Made by a program: the position numbers and the translations under genes | NCBI RefSeq assembly: GCF_904842695.1 | Contig: NZ_CAJGWQ010000006.1 | Span: 62,001-126,000 of the forward strand | Direction of reading: 5' to 3' | Length of the DNA stretch: 64,000 nt | Source of the DNA: Gulosibacter hominis | GTDB taxonomy: Bacteria; Actinomycetota; Actinomycetes; Actinomycetales; Microbacteriaceae | Notes under the pieces: generated by a model | Seen by the model: the letters and a program-made list of their open reading frames with translations, nothing else | Told to the model about the DNA's origin: nothing | Database searches by the model: none | Shown here: positions 1 through 8,493 of the stretch, piece after piece | Numbering within the stretch: position 1 is the stretch's first letter | Layout: every line of letters starts with the position of its first letter

Positions 1-500
1 GGCGGTGTGGATCGGATCCGGGTTGCCTCCTGGGCGCGTTGGCAGAGCCTGGCCACAAGCGGGATCACCGCCTCGCGTGCCGTCTCCGGCGTAATCGACT
101 CACACCACGGGAACGAGACGGTCTCGTCATCGTTGAACTGCACGGGTGTGGCCGGGATGCCCAAGGCCTTGGCGATCAGTGGCCCTTTGGCCGCTAGGAG
201 CGCTTCGAGGTTGGCGCGAGTGCGCTCACTCCACCCGGTGGTGGGCATCGTGACCGTCAACGCCACCTCGCCCGGGTCGGCGGTTTCAAAGCCCGCCTTG
301 TGTGCGGACTCGAGCACGGCCTGCGCCTCGATACCATCTGGCAGGTAGAGGGTCCAGTCCCGATCCAGCGTGGCGTCTGCGATTTGGTAGGCAAACGAGG
401 GCGTGCCCAGATAGGTGGCCTCGGTGCCAAGGTGATCGGCGAGAAGCTGGGCGAGCTTTTTCCTGCCCGTTTTGTGCGGGGTGAAGGCGAGGATGCTCAT
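1..500 (-). CDS. Phage 'virulence-like' protein, partial (C-terminus off left edge)
   Basis: The minus strand is open from an ATG at 500 to the window edge, giving 166 codons without a stop. The ATG overlaps the TGA of the upstream 61-codon gene by four bases, which supports translational coupling. The protein begins MSILAFTPHKTGRKKLAQLL and contains TYLGTPSFAYQI, LTVTMPT and VSFPWCE segments. These match the family annotated loosely as 'virulence protein' in Firmicutes and actinobacterial prophages and conjugative elements. Its biochemical role is unknown. Family recognition is from memory of such proteins, not from a search. The large terminase would be expected beyond the left edge. Confidence 0.7.
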   Translation of the reverse strand, partial: MSILAFTPHKTGRKKLAQLLADHLGTEATYLGTPSFAYQIADATLDRDWTLYLPDGIEAQAVLESAHKAGFETADPGEVALTVTMPTTGWSERTRANLEALLAAKGPLIAKALGIPATPVQFNDDETVSFPWCESITPETAREAVIPLVARLCQRAQEATRIRSTP

Positions 501-682
501 GCCACGACCTCCTTCTCGAACCAGGCGGCCACCATGCTGAGGAAACGCGTCGGGTCGTATTCGATCACGCGCACCACCAGCTGGTAGCCGCGAGCTCTGG
601 CAACCCGCAGGGTTTCCTCGGGGTCGTAGACGTTGACTCCGGCTGCGATGAGTTCGCTGATTTCGATGTGTAATTCACTCAT
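497..682 (-). CDS. Small hypothetical phage protein (61 aa)
   Basis: A 61-residue acidic protein starting MSELHIEISELIAAGVNVYD. It sits between the ParB-methyltransferase gene and the partial phage gene, overlapping the latter by ATGA. It contains an N-terminal segment resembling the short 'elements-encoded' proteins that precede terminase genes in integrative elements, but no catalytic motif is visible. Same strand, tight spacing and coupling make it a likely real gene. I do not recognise a function. The 147 bases upstream (683-829) hold no gene. Confidence 0.6.
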   Translation of the reverse strand: MSELHIEISELIAAGVNVYDPEETLRVARARGYQLVVRVIEYDPTRFLSMVAAWFEKEVVA

Positions 683-829
683 GACCAGTCCTTTTCGCTC
701 GATTCCCCGGGGCTGGGGGTGCTTTCGGTCATGTACATACAGCCATACGTTTTTCCGCTTATCCAGTCGTTTTTGCCCTCATCAACGGCTCAGTTTCACG
801 CCCCTGTTTTCCCTGCATATTGCGGGGTT

Positions 830-2080
830 TTATTCGCGGTCGCGGTCGACCTGTTTGACCAGATCCAGATACGTGTACTGGGTGTTGCCTCGCTGGCAGG
901 TGATCCCGGCCGCGTCCCCGGTCGCCTCGGCGTAGCGGCGCAGGATCACCGAGGCGTACTTCTCGTCCAACTCCATGAGGTAGGCGATGCGGTCGGTCTG
1001 CTCGGCGGCCATCAGGGTCGAACCGCTGCCAGCGAAGGTGTCGAGGATGATCGCGTTGGCCTGGGTGGAGTTGCGGATCGGATAAGCCAACAGGTCCAGC
1101 GGCTTGCTCGTCGGGTGGTCGGAGTTCCTTCGCGGCTTGGCGAAGTTCCAGATCGTGGTCTGTTTCCGGTCAGCGAACCACTTGTGCTTGGCACCTTGCT
1201 TCCACCCGTAGAGCACTGGTTCGTGCTGCCACTGGTACGGCGAGCGTCCCAGGACAAGGGAGTCTTTGACCCAGATGCAGCAGCCGGAGAGCTTGAACCC
1301 AGCGTCGATGAACGCTTTGCGGAAGTTCAGCCCTTCGGTGTCGGCGTGAAACACATACGCCGACCCACCCTTGTCGAGAACACCCGCCATGTTGGTAAAC
1401 GCGACGAGTAGGAACTCGTAGAACGAGTCGGCCCTCATCGCATCGTTCTTGATCGTGAGCCCGTCGGAGGACTCGAAGGCCACGTTGTAGGGCGGGTCGG
1501 TAAGCACCAGGTTCGCGCTCTTGCCATCCATGAGCACCGCGACATCGTCTGCGTTGGTGGCATCCCCGCAGACCAGCCGGTGCCTGCCGACAGTCCAAAT
1601 GTCGCCGCGCTGGACGAACGATGCGGCCTCGAGCGCGGCGGTGAGATCGAAGCCGTCATCGGTGACCTCGTCATCGTCGAGGGAACCAATCATCGCCTGG
1701 ATTTCGTCATCGTCGAAGCCGGTGAGCTCGGCATCAAAGTCAGCCGCGTCCAGGTCGGCGATGAGCAGGGCCAGCTTGGATTCATCCCAGTCGCCGCTGA
1801 TCTTGTTCAGCGCGACGTTCAGGGCCTTTTCGCGGGTCTCGTCCAGCTCGACGACCACGCAGTCAACATCGGTGTGGCCAAGGTCAGCGAGTACTTTCAG
1901 GCGCTGGTGGCCGCCGACGACGTGGCCGGTGGTGTGGTTGTAGATCACCGGCTCGACGTAACCGAACTCGGTCAGCGACCGCTTGAGTTTCTCGTAGTCC
2001 GCGTCCCCGGGCTTCAGGTCCTTACGCGGGTTGTAGTCGGCGGGCTTGAGCTCACTGATGGGTAGCTGCTTGATGAGCAC
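830..2080 (-). CDS. ParB-like/DNA methyltransferase fusion, phage-encoded
   Basis: 416 residues with two domains. Residues 1-95 are a ParB/Srx-like N-terminal fold with the GGHQR motif at 56-60. Residues 160-400 are an adenine- or N4-cytosine-specific methyltransferase with DPPY at 195-198 and the later AdoMet motif DTFAGSGST at 347-355; motif IV before motif I is the beta-class order. The start is a GTG at 2080 behind a good ribosome site (AGAGGTGA). It overlaps the end of metK by 29 bases, so methyl donor synthesis and DNA methylation are encoded together. Such fusions are common in prophages and probably modify phage DNA against host restriction; the sequence specificity cannot be read here. 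Confidence 0.9.
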   Translation of the reverse strand: MLIKQLPISELKPADYNPRKDLKPGDADYEKLKRSLTEFGYVEPVIYNHTTGHVVGGHQRLKVLADLGHTDVDCVVVELDETREKALNVALNKISGDWDESKLALLIADLDAADFDAELTGFDDDEIQAMIGSLDDDEVTDDGFDLTAALEAASFVQRGDIWTVGRHRLVCGDATNADDVAVLMDGKSANLVLTDPPYNVAFESSDGLTIKNDAMRADSFYEFLLVAFTNMAGVLDKGGSAYVFHADTEGLNFRKAFIDAGFKLSGCCIWVKDSLVLGRSPYQWQHEPVLYGWKQGAKHKWFADRKQTTIWNFAKPRRNSDHPTSKPLDLLAYPIRNSTQANAIILDTFAGSGSTLMAAEQTDRIAYLMELDEKYASVILRRYAEATGDAAGITCQRGNTQYTYLDLVKQVDRDRE

Positions 2081-3233
2081 GGCGGGTCACCTCTTCTCTG
2101 AGCTTGTCGGCATATGGCAGTGTCCATTCCCACTCGCTCAGGCCATGGCCCATGTGCCCGCAGGTGGCAAGCTTCGCGTAGATGGGGGCTCTAAGGCCGA
2201 GGCGTTCGATGATCGCGGCCGGTCGCAGCGGGAAGACCGCCAGGGCGGCGTCGGTGAGCAGCCAGTCCGGGTGCTGGCCCGTGCCGAAGGTGTCGATGTG
2301 GAACGCGACCGGGTCAGCCTTACCAATCGCATAGGAGATAGCGACGTGGCATTCTTCGGCCAGGCGCGCATCCACCAAGGTCTTCGCGATCAGGCGCGCC
2401 ATGTACGCACCCGTCCGGTCGACCTTGGAGGGGTCCTTACCCGAGAACGCGCCACCGCCGTGCGGGCCGAGCCCACCGTAGGTGTCGACCATGAGCTTGC
2501 GCCCGGTCAGCCCGGTATCAGCGGTGGGGCCACCCTCGACGAAACGCCCTGAAGGGTTGATCAGGATTTCGGTGTGTTCGTCGATTTCGATCTCGCGACA
2601 CGCCGCCGAGATAACCAGCGAAATCAGACGCTGGTTGAAATCCTCCACGTTAATGCCTGGCTTGTGCTGGACCGAGACCACAATCGTGGCGATACGTTTA
2701 GGGGTTTCGCCGTCATACTCAACAGTGACCTGGGCTTTCCCGTCCGGGCCGAGCTCTGGAATCTTGCCGTCTGTGAATGCTTGATCGAGACGCTTGCAGA
2801 TCCGGTGAGCATAAACCAGTGGCAACGGGAGTCGTTCTTCGCTCTCGGCTGTGGCGTAGCCGTAGACGGTGCCTTGATCGCCAGCACCAACCATTACGTG
2901 AGAACTCGTATCACCGTGGCGTGCTTCTAAAGATTTATCGACCCCGCCAGCAATATCGCTCGATTGGCAGTGAATTTTGGCGCGGATGCGGAACCGGCGC
3001 GGATCATAACCCACATGCTCAAGCGCTGCGCGTACCAGTATCGGAATCTCAAGCTTTGCCTTGCAGGTGATCTCGCCAGCGACATAGATGCGTGCTTTGG
3101 TTGCCATCACTTCGACAGCCACTCTGGCGGCAGGGTCTTCGTAGAGGGCACGATCCAAAATGCAGTCGGCGATGTAGTCGCACAGCTTGTCCGGGTGCCC
3201 GGCGCGCACGCTTTCAGCGGTTTTCAACGACAT
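2052..3233 (-). CDS. metK: S-adenosylmethionine synthetase, phage-type
   Basis: Makes AdoMet from ATP and methionine. The family signatures are clear: GHPDKL near the start, GAGDQG at about residues 116-121, and GGGAFSGKD with the following KVDR at about 259-270. The chosen start is the ATG at 3233; an in-frame TTG lies two codons upstream. The length (393 aa) is normal for the family. It lies directly upstream of the ParB-methyltransferase gene, whose start it overlaps, so its probable job is to supply AdoMet for phage DNA methylation rather than to be the only cellular MetK. The residue pattern resembles prophage-borne copies rather than typical actinobacterial housekeeping MetK, but that comparison is from memory. 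Confidence 0.92.
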   Translation of the reverse strand: MSLKTAESVRAGHPDKLCDYIADCILDRALYEDPAARVAVEVMATKARIYVAGEITCKAKLEIPILVRAALEHVGYDPRRFRIRAKIHCQSSDIAGGVDKSLEARHGDTSSHVMVGAGDQGTVYGYATAESEERLPLPLVYAHRICKRLDQAFTDGKIPELGPDGKAQVTVEYDGETPKRIATIVVSVQHKPGINVEDFNQRLISLVISAACREIEIDEHTEILINPSGRFVEGGPTADTGLTGRKLMVDTYGGLGPHGGGAFSGKDPSKVDRTGAYMARLIAKTLVDARLAEECHVAISYAIGKADPVAFHIDTFGTGQHPDWLLTDAALAVFPLRPAAIIERLGLRAPIYAKLATCGHMGHGLSEWEWTLPYADKLREEVTRRAHQAATHQ

Positions 3234-3270
3234 ATACAACTCGCTTTCATAAATTGATATGGGGTGGGAA

Positions 3271-3305
3271 TAAAAAAGTGAGCGCCAGCTGTGCGGGCGC
3301 TCACT
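3271..3305 (-). terminator. Rho-independent terminator of the tetR gene
   Basis: On the minus strand a perfect 10-bp stem (AGTGAGCGCC with its complement, 3277-3286 and 3296-3305, 9-nt loop) is followed at once by six T residues. It lies 28 bases past the tetR stop codon and separates the efflux cassette from metK downstream. Confidence 0.8.
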
Positions 3306-3333
3306 AAGACGATGATTGAGAAGTGGGTCAGAG

Positions 3334-4011
3334 TTAAGGCAGCAGGGTGTGTTCGATGCCGTCTAGGATCACATCGATGACGAGGTCGTAGTATTCCTCG
3401 GACATCGCTTCTTCTTCATCAAGGTGTGAGAGAGGCTCCAGGTAAGAGTTGACAATACTGGTCAGTCCAACAGATTGAGCCATCATAGGCTCAAGCCTGA
3501 CAAGCGTTTCGTGCAGGTTGTGGTGAGGTTGGATTTGATTGGATGCGCGCAGGTTTCTCGCTCCGATCGTGTGGATGATCGAGTTCGCGATAATTGTGTA
3601 GGCCACAGGCGAATTGTCACCAAACCCAGCTTCTTGTAGTTTGGCCCAGGCTCCATCGATCATCGGCAAAAACTGTTCAGTGAACTTGCCCCGCGCGAAC
3701 CTGTCGGTAATCCCTGGATATGCTAACAATGCGGGGCGTAGATTGTGAGCCATAGCTCGAAACCAGGCTTTCCATTCAAGGTCCGGGTCGGGAACTTCAA
3801 TCCCGACACATACCCGGTCTACAACAGCATCACAAATGGCTTCCTTGTTTGGAAAATAATGATAAATCACTGAGGGAACCACGCCCAGTTCACGGGCAAT
3901 GTCCCGTACTGACCATCCCTCAACGCCACTGATCGCGCTTAACTGTACAGCTTGTTTGACAATCAGCTCGCGTGATAGCCCAGCCCTTCGCCCCGTTAGC
4001 ACAGTGTTCAT
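3334..4011 (-). CDS. TetR-family repressor of divergent MFS exporter
   Basis: 225 residues with an N-terminal helix-turn-helix of TetR type. The recognition region SVRDIARELGVVPSVIYHYF is followed by a helical ligand-binding C-terminal half. It is divergent from an MFS exporter, and a dyad between the genes overlaps the exporter promoter, so it is very probably the local repressor of that pump. The gene, its operator, its terminator and the exporter form a self-contained cassette inserted between the small-terminase and metK genes of the phage module. It has a visibly lower GC content than the phage genes on either side, which suggests separate acquisition. The inducer is unknown. Confidence 0.88.
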   Translation of the reverse strand: MNTVLTGRRAGLSRELIVKQAVQLSAISGVEGWSVRDIARELGVVPSVIYHYFPNKEAICDAVVDRVCVGIEVPDPDLEWKAWFRAMAHNLRPALLAYPGITDRFARGKFTEQFLPMIDGAWAKLQEAGFGDNSPVAYTIIANSIIHTIGARNLRASNQIQPHHNLHETLVRLEPMMAQSVGLTSIVNSYLEPLSHLDEEEAMSEEYYDLVIDVILDGIEHTLLP

Positions 4012-4033
4012 AAGGTGACCCTTAACTTATTCC

Positions 4034-4091
4034 TTGACCCTTACTAGAACACCATTCTACAATATCCCTAAGTGAAACAGTGTTCTAGTAA
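4034..4091 (+). promoter_or_regulatory. Promoter and TetR operator of MFS exporter
   Basis: A sigma-70-like promoter reads TTGACC (4034-4039), an 18-bp spacer, then TACAAT (4058-4063). The spacer contains the dyad TAGAA-N5-TTCTA at 4045-4059. A perfect 12-bp inverted repeat, TTACTAGAACAC (4041-4052) and GTGTTCTAGTAA (4080-4091), brackets the -10 box and predicted start site. A dimeric TetR protein bound here would block transcription of the exporter. Confidence 0.75.
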
Positions 4092-4103
4092 TGGAGTGTA
4101 GTG

Positions 4104-5333
4104 ATGCCTGACCCTCGTAGCAATAAGCCGACACAGAGTTCTATTGAGCCAGGAGCGCAAGCGAACCTGGTAGTGGGAATCGTTTTTCTCGCCTTTATGG
4201 GGCAAATGATTCTCAATCCGATCATCGCGCCACTGTCACGACAGATGGGATTGCGGGAATGGCATATTGGCGCCACTATCTCTTTGGCAGCGATTGTACT
4301 AGCGAGCTTGAGTGCTTATTGGGGGCGAGCTTCCCAACGTGTCGGCGCTAAACGTGTACTCGCTGCCGGGCTTGTGATCGCGATCATCGCTTTGAGCGCC
4401 TTCGGTATTGTCTCCTACCTGGGGATGAACCAGGTAGTTGGCGGTGTCGGACTAGTTTTTGGTGTTGTGATCACTCGTGGTTTGCTCTATGGCGGAGGGA
4501 TTTCAGCGATCGCCCCGACCGCGCAAGCCCACCTGGTCACGCATGCTGCCAGCGAGAACGGGCGGGTAAAAGCACTGGGCATGATTGGAGCGGCTCAAGG
4601 GATGGCCTCCATTGTTGGAGGTGTTACTGGAGGCGTGTTAGCCGCTGCTGGTGGCCTGCTCTTGCCCTTGGTGGTCATGCCCGTTGTGATGGTGATTGGT
4701 CTGGTTGTTCTCTTGGTGAGTTTCGCACCTCAAAGCCAAGGGCAACTTTTTGCAAAGCCTCAACGGATTCGCTTCACTGATCCGCGTGTAGCTCCCTGGC
4801 TAGCAACTGGTCTGGTGATGTTTTTTGTGTTTTCTTCTGTTGCTACGATTTTTGGATTCACTGTCCAAGACCGCTTCGCCCTGTCGGCAACTGCGACCGC
4901 AGGTATTTCCGCGATTTACCTGACCATCATGGGCGTGACCATGATCATTGCCCAAGCGGTGATTGCTCCAAAGACAGGGTGGGGAGCAGCGAAGCTTTTA
5001 CGTACTGGTCTGACCATTACACTAGTTGCAACTGTGCTCATTTGGCCTACCTCCTCGCACGCTTTACTGGTTGTCGGGTGTATCGTGCTGGGGGTAGGTA
5101 TGGGACTGGCGATGCCCGGGTACAACACTGGCCCAACCTTGAAGATGAGTGCAGATGAGCAAGGCGCAGTGGCTGGCATCATTAACGCTAATAATGGGTT
5201 GGCGTACGCGATTGCCCCGCTGGCTTCGACCGCCCTTTACGGGTGGAACCCGCTGGCACCCTTCGCCGTCTGTATCGCCTTGATTGCAGTGGTCGTCATC
5301 TACGCCCACACCGCACCCGCACTACGCCAATAA
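4104..5333 (+). CDS. MFS drug/metabolite exporter
   Basis: About 409 residues, almost entirely hydrophobic, arranged as about 12 membrane segments of the major facilitator superfamily. A motif-A-like stretch WGRASQRVGAKRVLA follows the second segment. The ATG at 4104, behind a GGAG at 4093-4096, is preferred over the adjacent GTG at 4101. Control by the divergent TetR repressor is implied by the operator in its promoter. The arrangement is typical of tetracycline or biocide efflux determinants, but the substrate cannot be told from sequence. It is convergent with and abuts the small-terminase gene (stop at 5333, next gene ends at 5334), which fits late insertion as phage cargo. Confidence 0.85.
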   Translation: MPDPRSNKPTQSSIEPGAQANLVVGIVFLAFMGQMILNPIIAPLSRQMGLREWHIGATISLAAIVLASLSAYWGRASQRVGAKRVLAAGLVIAIIALSAFGIVSYLGMNQVVGGVGLVFGVVITRGLLYGGGISAIAPTAQAHLVTHAASENGRVKALGMIGAAQGMASIVGGVTGGVLAAAGGLLLPLVVMPVVMVIGLVVLLVSFAPQSQGQLFAKPQRIRFTDPRVAPWLATGLVMFFVFSSVATIFGFTVQDRFALSATATAGISAIYLTIMGVTMIIAQAVIAPKTGWGAAKLLRTGLTITLVATVLIWPTSSHALLVVGCIVLGVGMGLAMPGYNTGPTLKMSADEQGAVAGIINANNGLAYAIAPLASTALYGWNPLAPFAVCIALIAVVVIYAHTAPALRQ

Positions 5334-5891
5334 CTATGAGCGTGCCTGAAGTAGCCGTTCCATCACGTTATCCGCAGGAGTCGGCCCCGAGTAGTCCACC
5401 AGCGAGTTGGCTTTGACCACATCGAAAATCTCGTACCAGAGCGTATTCGCCTGCTTGCTAAACGACTGAGACATAGCCACGAATGGGGACGCGATAGCCG
5501 CCCCCGTGGTCGGATGCTTACCCAACAGGCCAAAATCGGAGATTGCTTCTTCGCATTGAATGAACCGAGCAAAATTCTGCGCATAAGCCTCAATCAACCG
5601 TGGAGCTACGAGTTTTTCGCAGCCGCGCTCCTTGAGCCAGTTCCAGGTATCGCGGTAGATTACGTCAGCACCCAAAGGGTTACCATCACGCTGCACAGCC
5701 GCCAAATAAGCCGAAGGTTCTGGCATTACGCTACCTTCAAGATCCCCGCCCGCTTCCAGATCTGGTGGGTCGAGCGACGCGATGTGGAGGACGCGTGCGT
5801 CTTTGCCTTCGGTGATCTTCTCAAACGCAGGTGTGGGCTTCGCACCTGAGCCTGCTCTGCGTCCGCCGCGCAGTGTTCCGTCTTTCGCCAT
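5334..5891 (-). CDS. P27-family phage terminase small subunit
   Basis: 185 residues starting MAKDGTLRGGRRAGSGAKP, the glycine/arginine-rich N-terminus usual for P27-like small terminases. The middle has the conserved YRDTWNWLKERGCEKLVAP and a following FGLLGKHPTTGAAIASPF block. The small subunit recognises phage DNA for packaging and hands it to the large terminase, which is not in the window. The order HNH then small terminase is the standard packaging start in many prophages. The efflux cassette separates this gene from metK and the methyltransferase. Confidence 0.85.
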   Translation of the reverse strand: MAKDGTLRGGRRAGSGAKPTPAFEKITEGKDARVLHIASLDPPDLEAGGDLEGSVMPEPSAYLAAVQRDGNPLGADVIYRDTWNWLKERGCEKLVAPRLIEAYAQNFARFIQCEEAISDFGLLGKHPTTGAAIASPFVAMSQSFSKQANTLWYEIFDVVKANSLVDYSGPTPADNVMERLLQARS

Positions 5892-6137
5892 GAAATCTCG
5901 CCTCCTTCCAGGCGGTTAGCCCGGTGATGGAGGGCTTGGGGGTTAATACCCTGTTTGATTCGGTCTTTTTGTGTACGGTTGGCCCCGCCCGCTGAGGAGC
6001 AGCCCAGCTGTGGAGATCCGCTCGCCCCCACCCCCTCGGCAAGCGCGCCACGTCGCCTCGTGCCGGGCGAACGGGGTCGAGGTTGGCACAGGTGAGGGTC
6101 GGCAGGGAGGCCGCGACAGGCGGGCACACAGCGCTTT

Positions 6138-6515
6138 TTAGTAGCTGTAGACCCGAGGGGCTTGCCGCCACCGGTCGCCATCGAGCGCGGACTGGCGCGA
6201 GTGGCACGGCTTGCACAGACTGCGCAGGTTCGACTCGTCGTGGGTGCCGCCGTGGTCGAGCGGGATCACGTGGTGGACCTCAGCCACGGGCGTGTACCGG
6301 CCACGGGCCAGGCAGTCCTCGCACAACGGGTGGGCTTCGACGTAGGCCGCGCGGATCTTTCGCCACCGGTGGTCGTAGCGTCGGTTGATCTTCGGGTCGC
6401 GCTGGTAGTTGCGGTAACGGGCGTCCTCTTCCTTAGCGTGGGCCGGGCAGAACCGGGTGCCGGTCAGCTCGGGGCAGCCGGGCTGGGAGCACGGGCGCTT
6501 GGGTTTGAAAGGCAT
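6138..6515 (-). CDS. Phage HNH endonuclease
   Basis: 125 residues from ATG 6515, beginning MPFKPKRPCSQPGCPELTG; an alternative GTG lies at 6527. Two zinc-binding CxxC-type pairs surround the HNH core: CSQPGC and CPAH near the start, then PLCEDCL, VHHVIPLDHGG, NLRSLCKPCH. Nucleases of this size lie directly next to the terminase genes in many tailed phages and are needed with them for DNA packaging. The 246 bases between this gene and the small terminase contain no convincing gene. Confidence 0.9.
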   Translation of the reverse strand: MPFKPKRPCSQPGCPELTGTRFCPAHAKEEDARYRNYQRDPKINRRYDHRWRKIRAAYVEAHPLCEDCLARGRYTPVAEVHHVIPLDHGGTHDESNLRSLCKPCHSRQSALDGDRWRQAPRVYSY

Positions 6516-6545
6516 CCGTCTCACCACCCTTGTCGTTCATGGCAA

Positions 6546-6584
6546 CGACCCCCAGACGAACCGTGATGATTCGTCTGGGGGTCG
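6546..6584. terminator. Perfect 15-bp hairpin between regulator and HNH genes
   Basis: Arms CGACCCCCAGACGAA (6546-6560) and its exact complement (6570-6584) enclose a 9-nt loop. It lies between the sigma-like gene (ending 6671) and the HNH gene. There is no strong T-run on either side, so it may be a factor-dependent terminator or an RNA-processing site rather than a simple intrinsic terminator. Confidence 0.5.
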
Positions 6585-6670
6585 GGACCTACTTTTCAAC
6601 CACTTACAGCATGCGACAGGCACACCCTGAGAGTCATCCCCTCTTTGCGACACTCATGCGCGCCAATGCT

Positions 6671-7135
6671 TCAGTCTCTGCCGAACAAGAGACGCGCGAA
6701 GCGGGCAAGGGCGCGCTGCTTCTTGGCGAAGGCAGTCTTGCGTTCGACGTAGAAGTGTTCGGCGACTTTGACGGCGGCGTCCTCGGCGGAGAGGTCGTCG
6801 AGGAAGAAGACCTCGAGGACCAGCCGGTCATCGTCGCTGAGGCTTTCCCAGGCCGGGTTGAACCAATCCATGTAGGCCTGCGCTTTTTGGTTGCGGGCTT
6901 TGAGCGCGTCGAGGTTGTCGAGGATCGAGCAGACTCTCGCTTCACCGGCGTGCGGGTTGTTGCCCCGTGGCAGGCCGTCGAATCGGGGTGAGCCGATTGA
7001 GGTCAGTGAGGCTTTGAGCTCGTTGGCGTACCCGTCGCCTTGCTGGAGAATGACAGCTTGGGTTGCGTAGTCCTGGAGGACGCCGATGGCGGCTTTGCGG
7101 TAGTCGAAGTAGTCCCAGATGGGGTGGTCGTTCAT
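6671..7135 (-). CDS. Phage regulator with sigma-70 region 4-like domain
   Basis: 154 residues. The C-terminal half (WESLSDDDRLVLEVFFLDDL, then a helix pair ending ALARFARLLFGRD) has the hydrophobic pattern of a sigma region 4 or ArpU/RinA-type helix-turn-helix. It lies immediately upstream of the HNH and terminase genes, where late-gene activators are usually found, and overlaps the SNF2 helicase stop codon by four bases. A role in switching on late phage genes is an inference from fold and position. Confidence 0.55.
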   Translation of the reverse strand: MNDHPIWDYFDYRKAAIGVLQDYATQAVILQQGDGYANELKASLTSIGSPRFDGLPRGNNPHAGEARVCSILDNLDALKARNQKAQAYMDWFNPAWESLSDDDRLVLEVFFLDDLSAEDAAVKVAEHFYVERKTAFAKKQRALARFARLLFGRD

Positions 7136-8493
7136 GAGTGTGCCTGCTTTCCCAGAGTGTCGGCGACCGCATTGATCAACGCAGCCTGTGTCATGTCTTT
7201 GTTGTCCAGCGCGGCCAGTACCGCCTCATCGAGGGTGTGGTCTGCGGCCAGGTGGGTGATCGTCACCGGCTGGTCTTGTCCCTGGCGGTAGAGCCTCGCG
7301 TTGGTCTGCTGGTAGAGCTCCAGGGACCAGGTCAGGGAGAACCAGACCAGGAGGTTGCCGCCTTGCTGGAGGTTGAGCCCGTGCCCGGCTGAGGCCGGGT
7401 GGATCAGTGCCAGCGGGACCTCACGGGCGTTCCACTGGGTAATGTCGGCGCTGGTTGTCAGCTCGCGGGCCCCGGGGAACCGCGTGGTGATGCGCTCACG
7501 GTCGTGTTTGAACCAGTAGGCCACGAGCAGCGGCTGCCCGTTGGCGGCCTCCACGAGGTCTTCGAGCGCGTCGAGTTTGCGGTCGTGCACCACTACGGTG
7601 TTGCCGTCCTCGTCGTAGATCGCACCGGAGGCCAGCTGTAGCAGCTTGCCTGACAGGGCTGCGGCGTTCGCGGCGTCGATGACCTGCCCGTCGAGGTCGA
7701 GCACCATCTCATCTCGCAACCGCTCGTAGGCTTTGCGCTCCTTCGGTTCGAGGTCGACGAGCGTCGTGGTGACCGTCAGCTCAGGCAGGCGCAGGTAGTC
7801 GGTGGTGCGCATCGACAAGGTGATGTCGCTGATCGCCTCGTAGATCTCGTCCTCAGCACCGGGTGCGGGCTTGTAGGTGAAGATCTGCTGGCCGTTTCGC
7901 CGATCGGGCACGAACCAGCGGTTGCGGTAGTGGGTGATGAACCTGCCGAGGCGCTGGCCCTCATCCAGCAGACGGAACTGCGCCCACAGGTCCATCAGCC
8001 CGTTGGCTGCTGGTGTGCCGGTCAGCCCCACGATCCGGGTGAGACGTGGCCGCACGGCTGCGAGTGCTTTGAACCTCTGCGCCCGGTGGTTCTTAAACGA
8101 GCTCAGCTCGTCGATGACGACCATGTCGAACGGCCACGTGTTGCCGAGATGTTTCACCAGCCAAGGCACGTTCTCTCGGTTGATGACGGTCACCATCGCC
8201 TCGGCGGCAAGCGCATCCACCCGCTGGGATTTCGACCCGACGGCGACCGCGATGGTGAGTCCTGCCAGGTGGTCCCACTTGGTAGCTTCGGCAGGCCAGG
8301 TGTCGCGGGCGACCCGCAGGGGTGCGACGATGAGGACCCGGCGGGCCTGGAAGGAGTCCAGCAGCAGATTCCAGATGGCCGTCAAGGTGATCACCGTCTT
8401 GCCTAGGCCCATCCCGAGGAGGATCACGGCCTGCGGGTGGTCTTCCACAAACTGGGTGGCCTGTCGTTGGTAGTCATGCGGCTCGTAGCGCAT
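7132..8493 (-). CDS. SNF2-family DEAD/H helicase, phage-encoded
   Basis: 453 residues with both RecA-like lobes. The Walker A is MGLGKT at residues 28-33 and the Walker B is VVIDELSS at about 125, with DELS replacing DEAH. TGTPAANG is motif III-like, and the final arginine finger motif is NARLYRQGQ near residue 415. ATP-driven DNA translocation or remodelling during phage replication or recombination is the family role. It overlaps the VRR-NUC gene by 20 bases and the next regulator by four. The SNF2 + VRR-NUC pairing recurs in this type of prophage replication module. Confidence 0.92.
   Translation of the reverse strand: MRYEPHDYQRQATQFVEDHPQAVILLGMGLGKTVITLTAIWNLLLDSFQARRVLIVAPLRVARDTWPAEATKWDHLAGLTIAVAVGSKSQRVDALAAEAMVTVINRENVPWLVKHLGNTWPFDMVVIDELSSFKNHRAQRFKALAAVRPRLTRIVGLTGTPAANGLMDLWAQFRLLDEGQRLGRFITHYRNRWFVPDRRNGQQIFTYKPAPGAEDEIYEAISDITLSMRTTDYLRLPELTVTTTLVDLEPKERKAYERLRDEMVLDLDGQVIDAANAAALSGKLLQLASGAIYDEDGNTVVVHDRKLDALEDLVEAANGQPLLVAYWFKHDRERITTRFPGARELTTSADITQWNAREVPLALIHPASAGHGLNLQQGGNLLVWFSLTWSLELYQQTNARLYRQGQDQPVTITHLAADHTLDEAVLAALDNKDMTQAALINAVADTLGKQAHS

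Noticed and set aside
719-1411. 230-codon plus-strand frame
   Set aside because: Antisense to the ParB-methyltransferase, which has full catalytic motifs.
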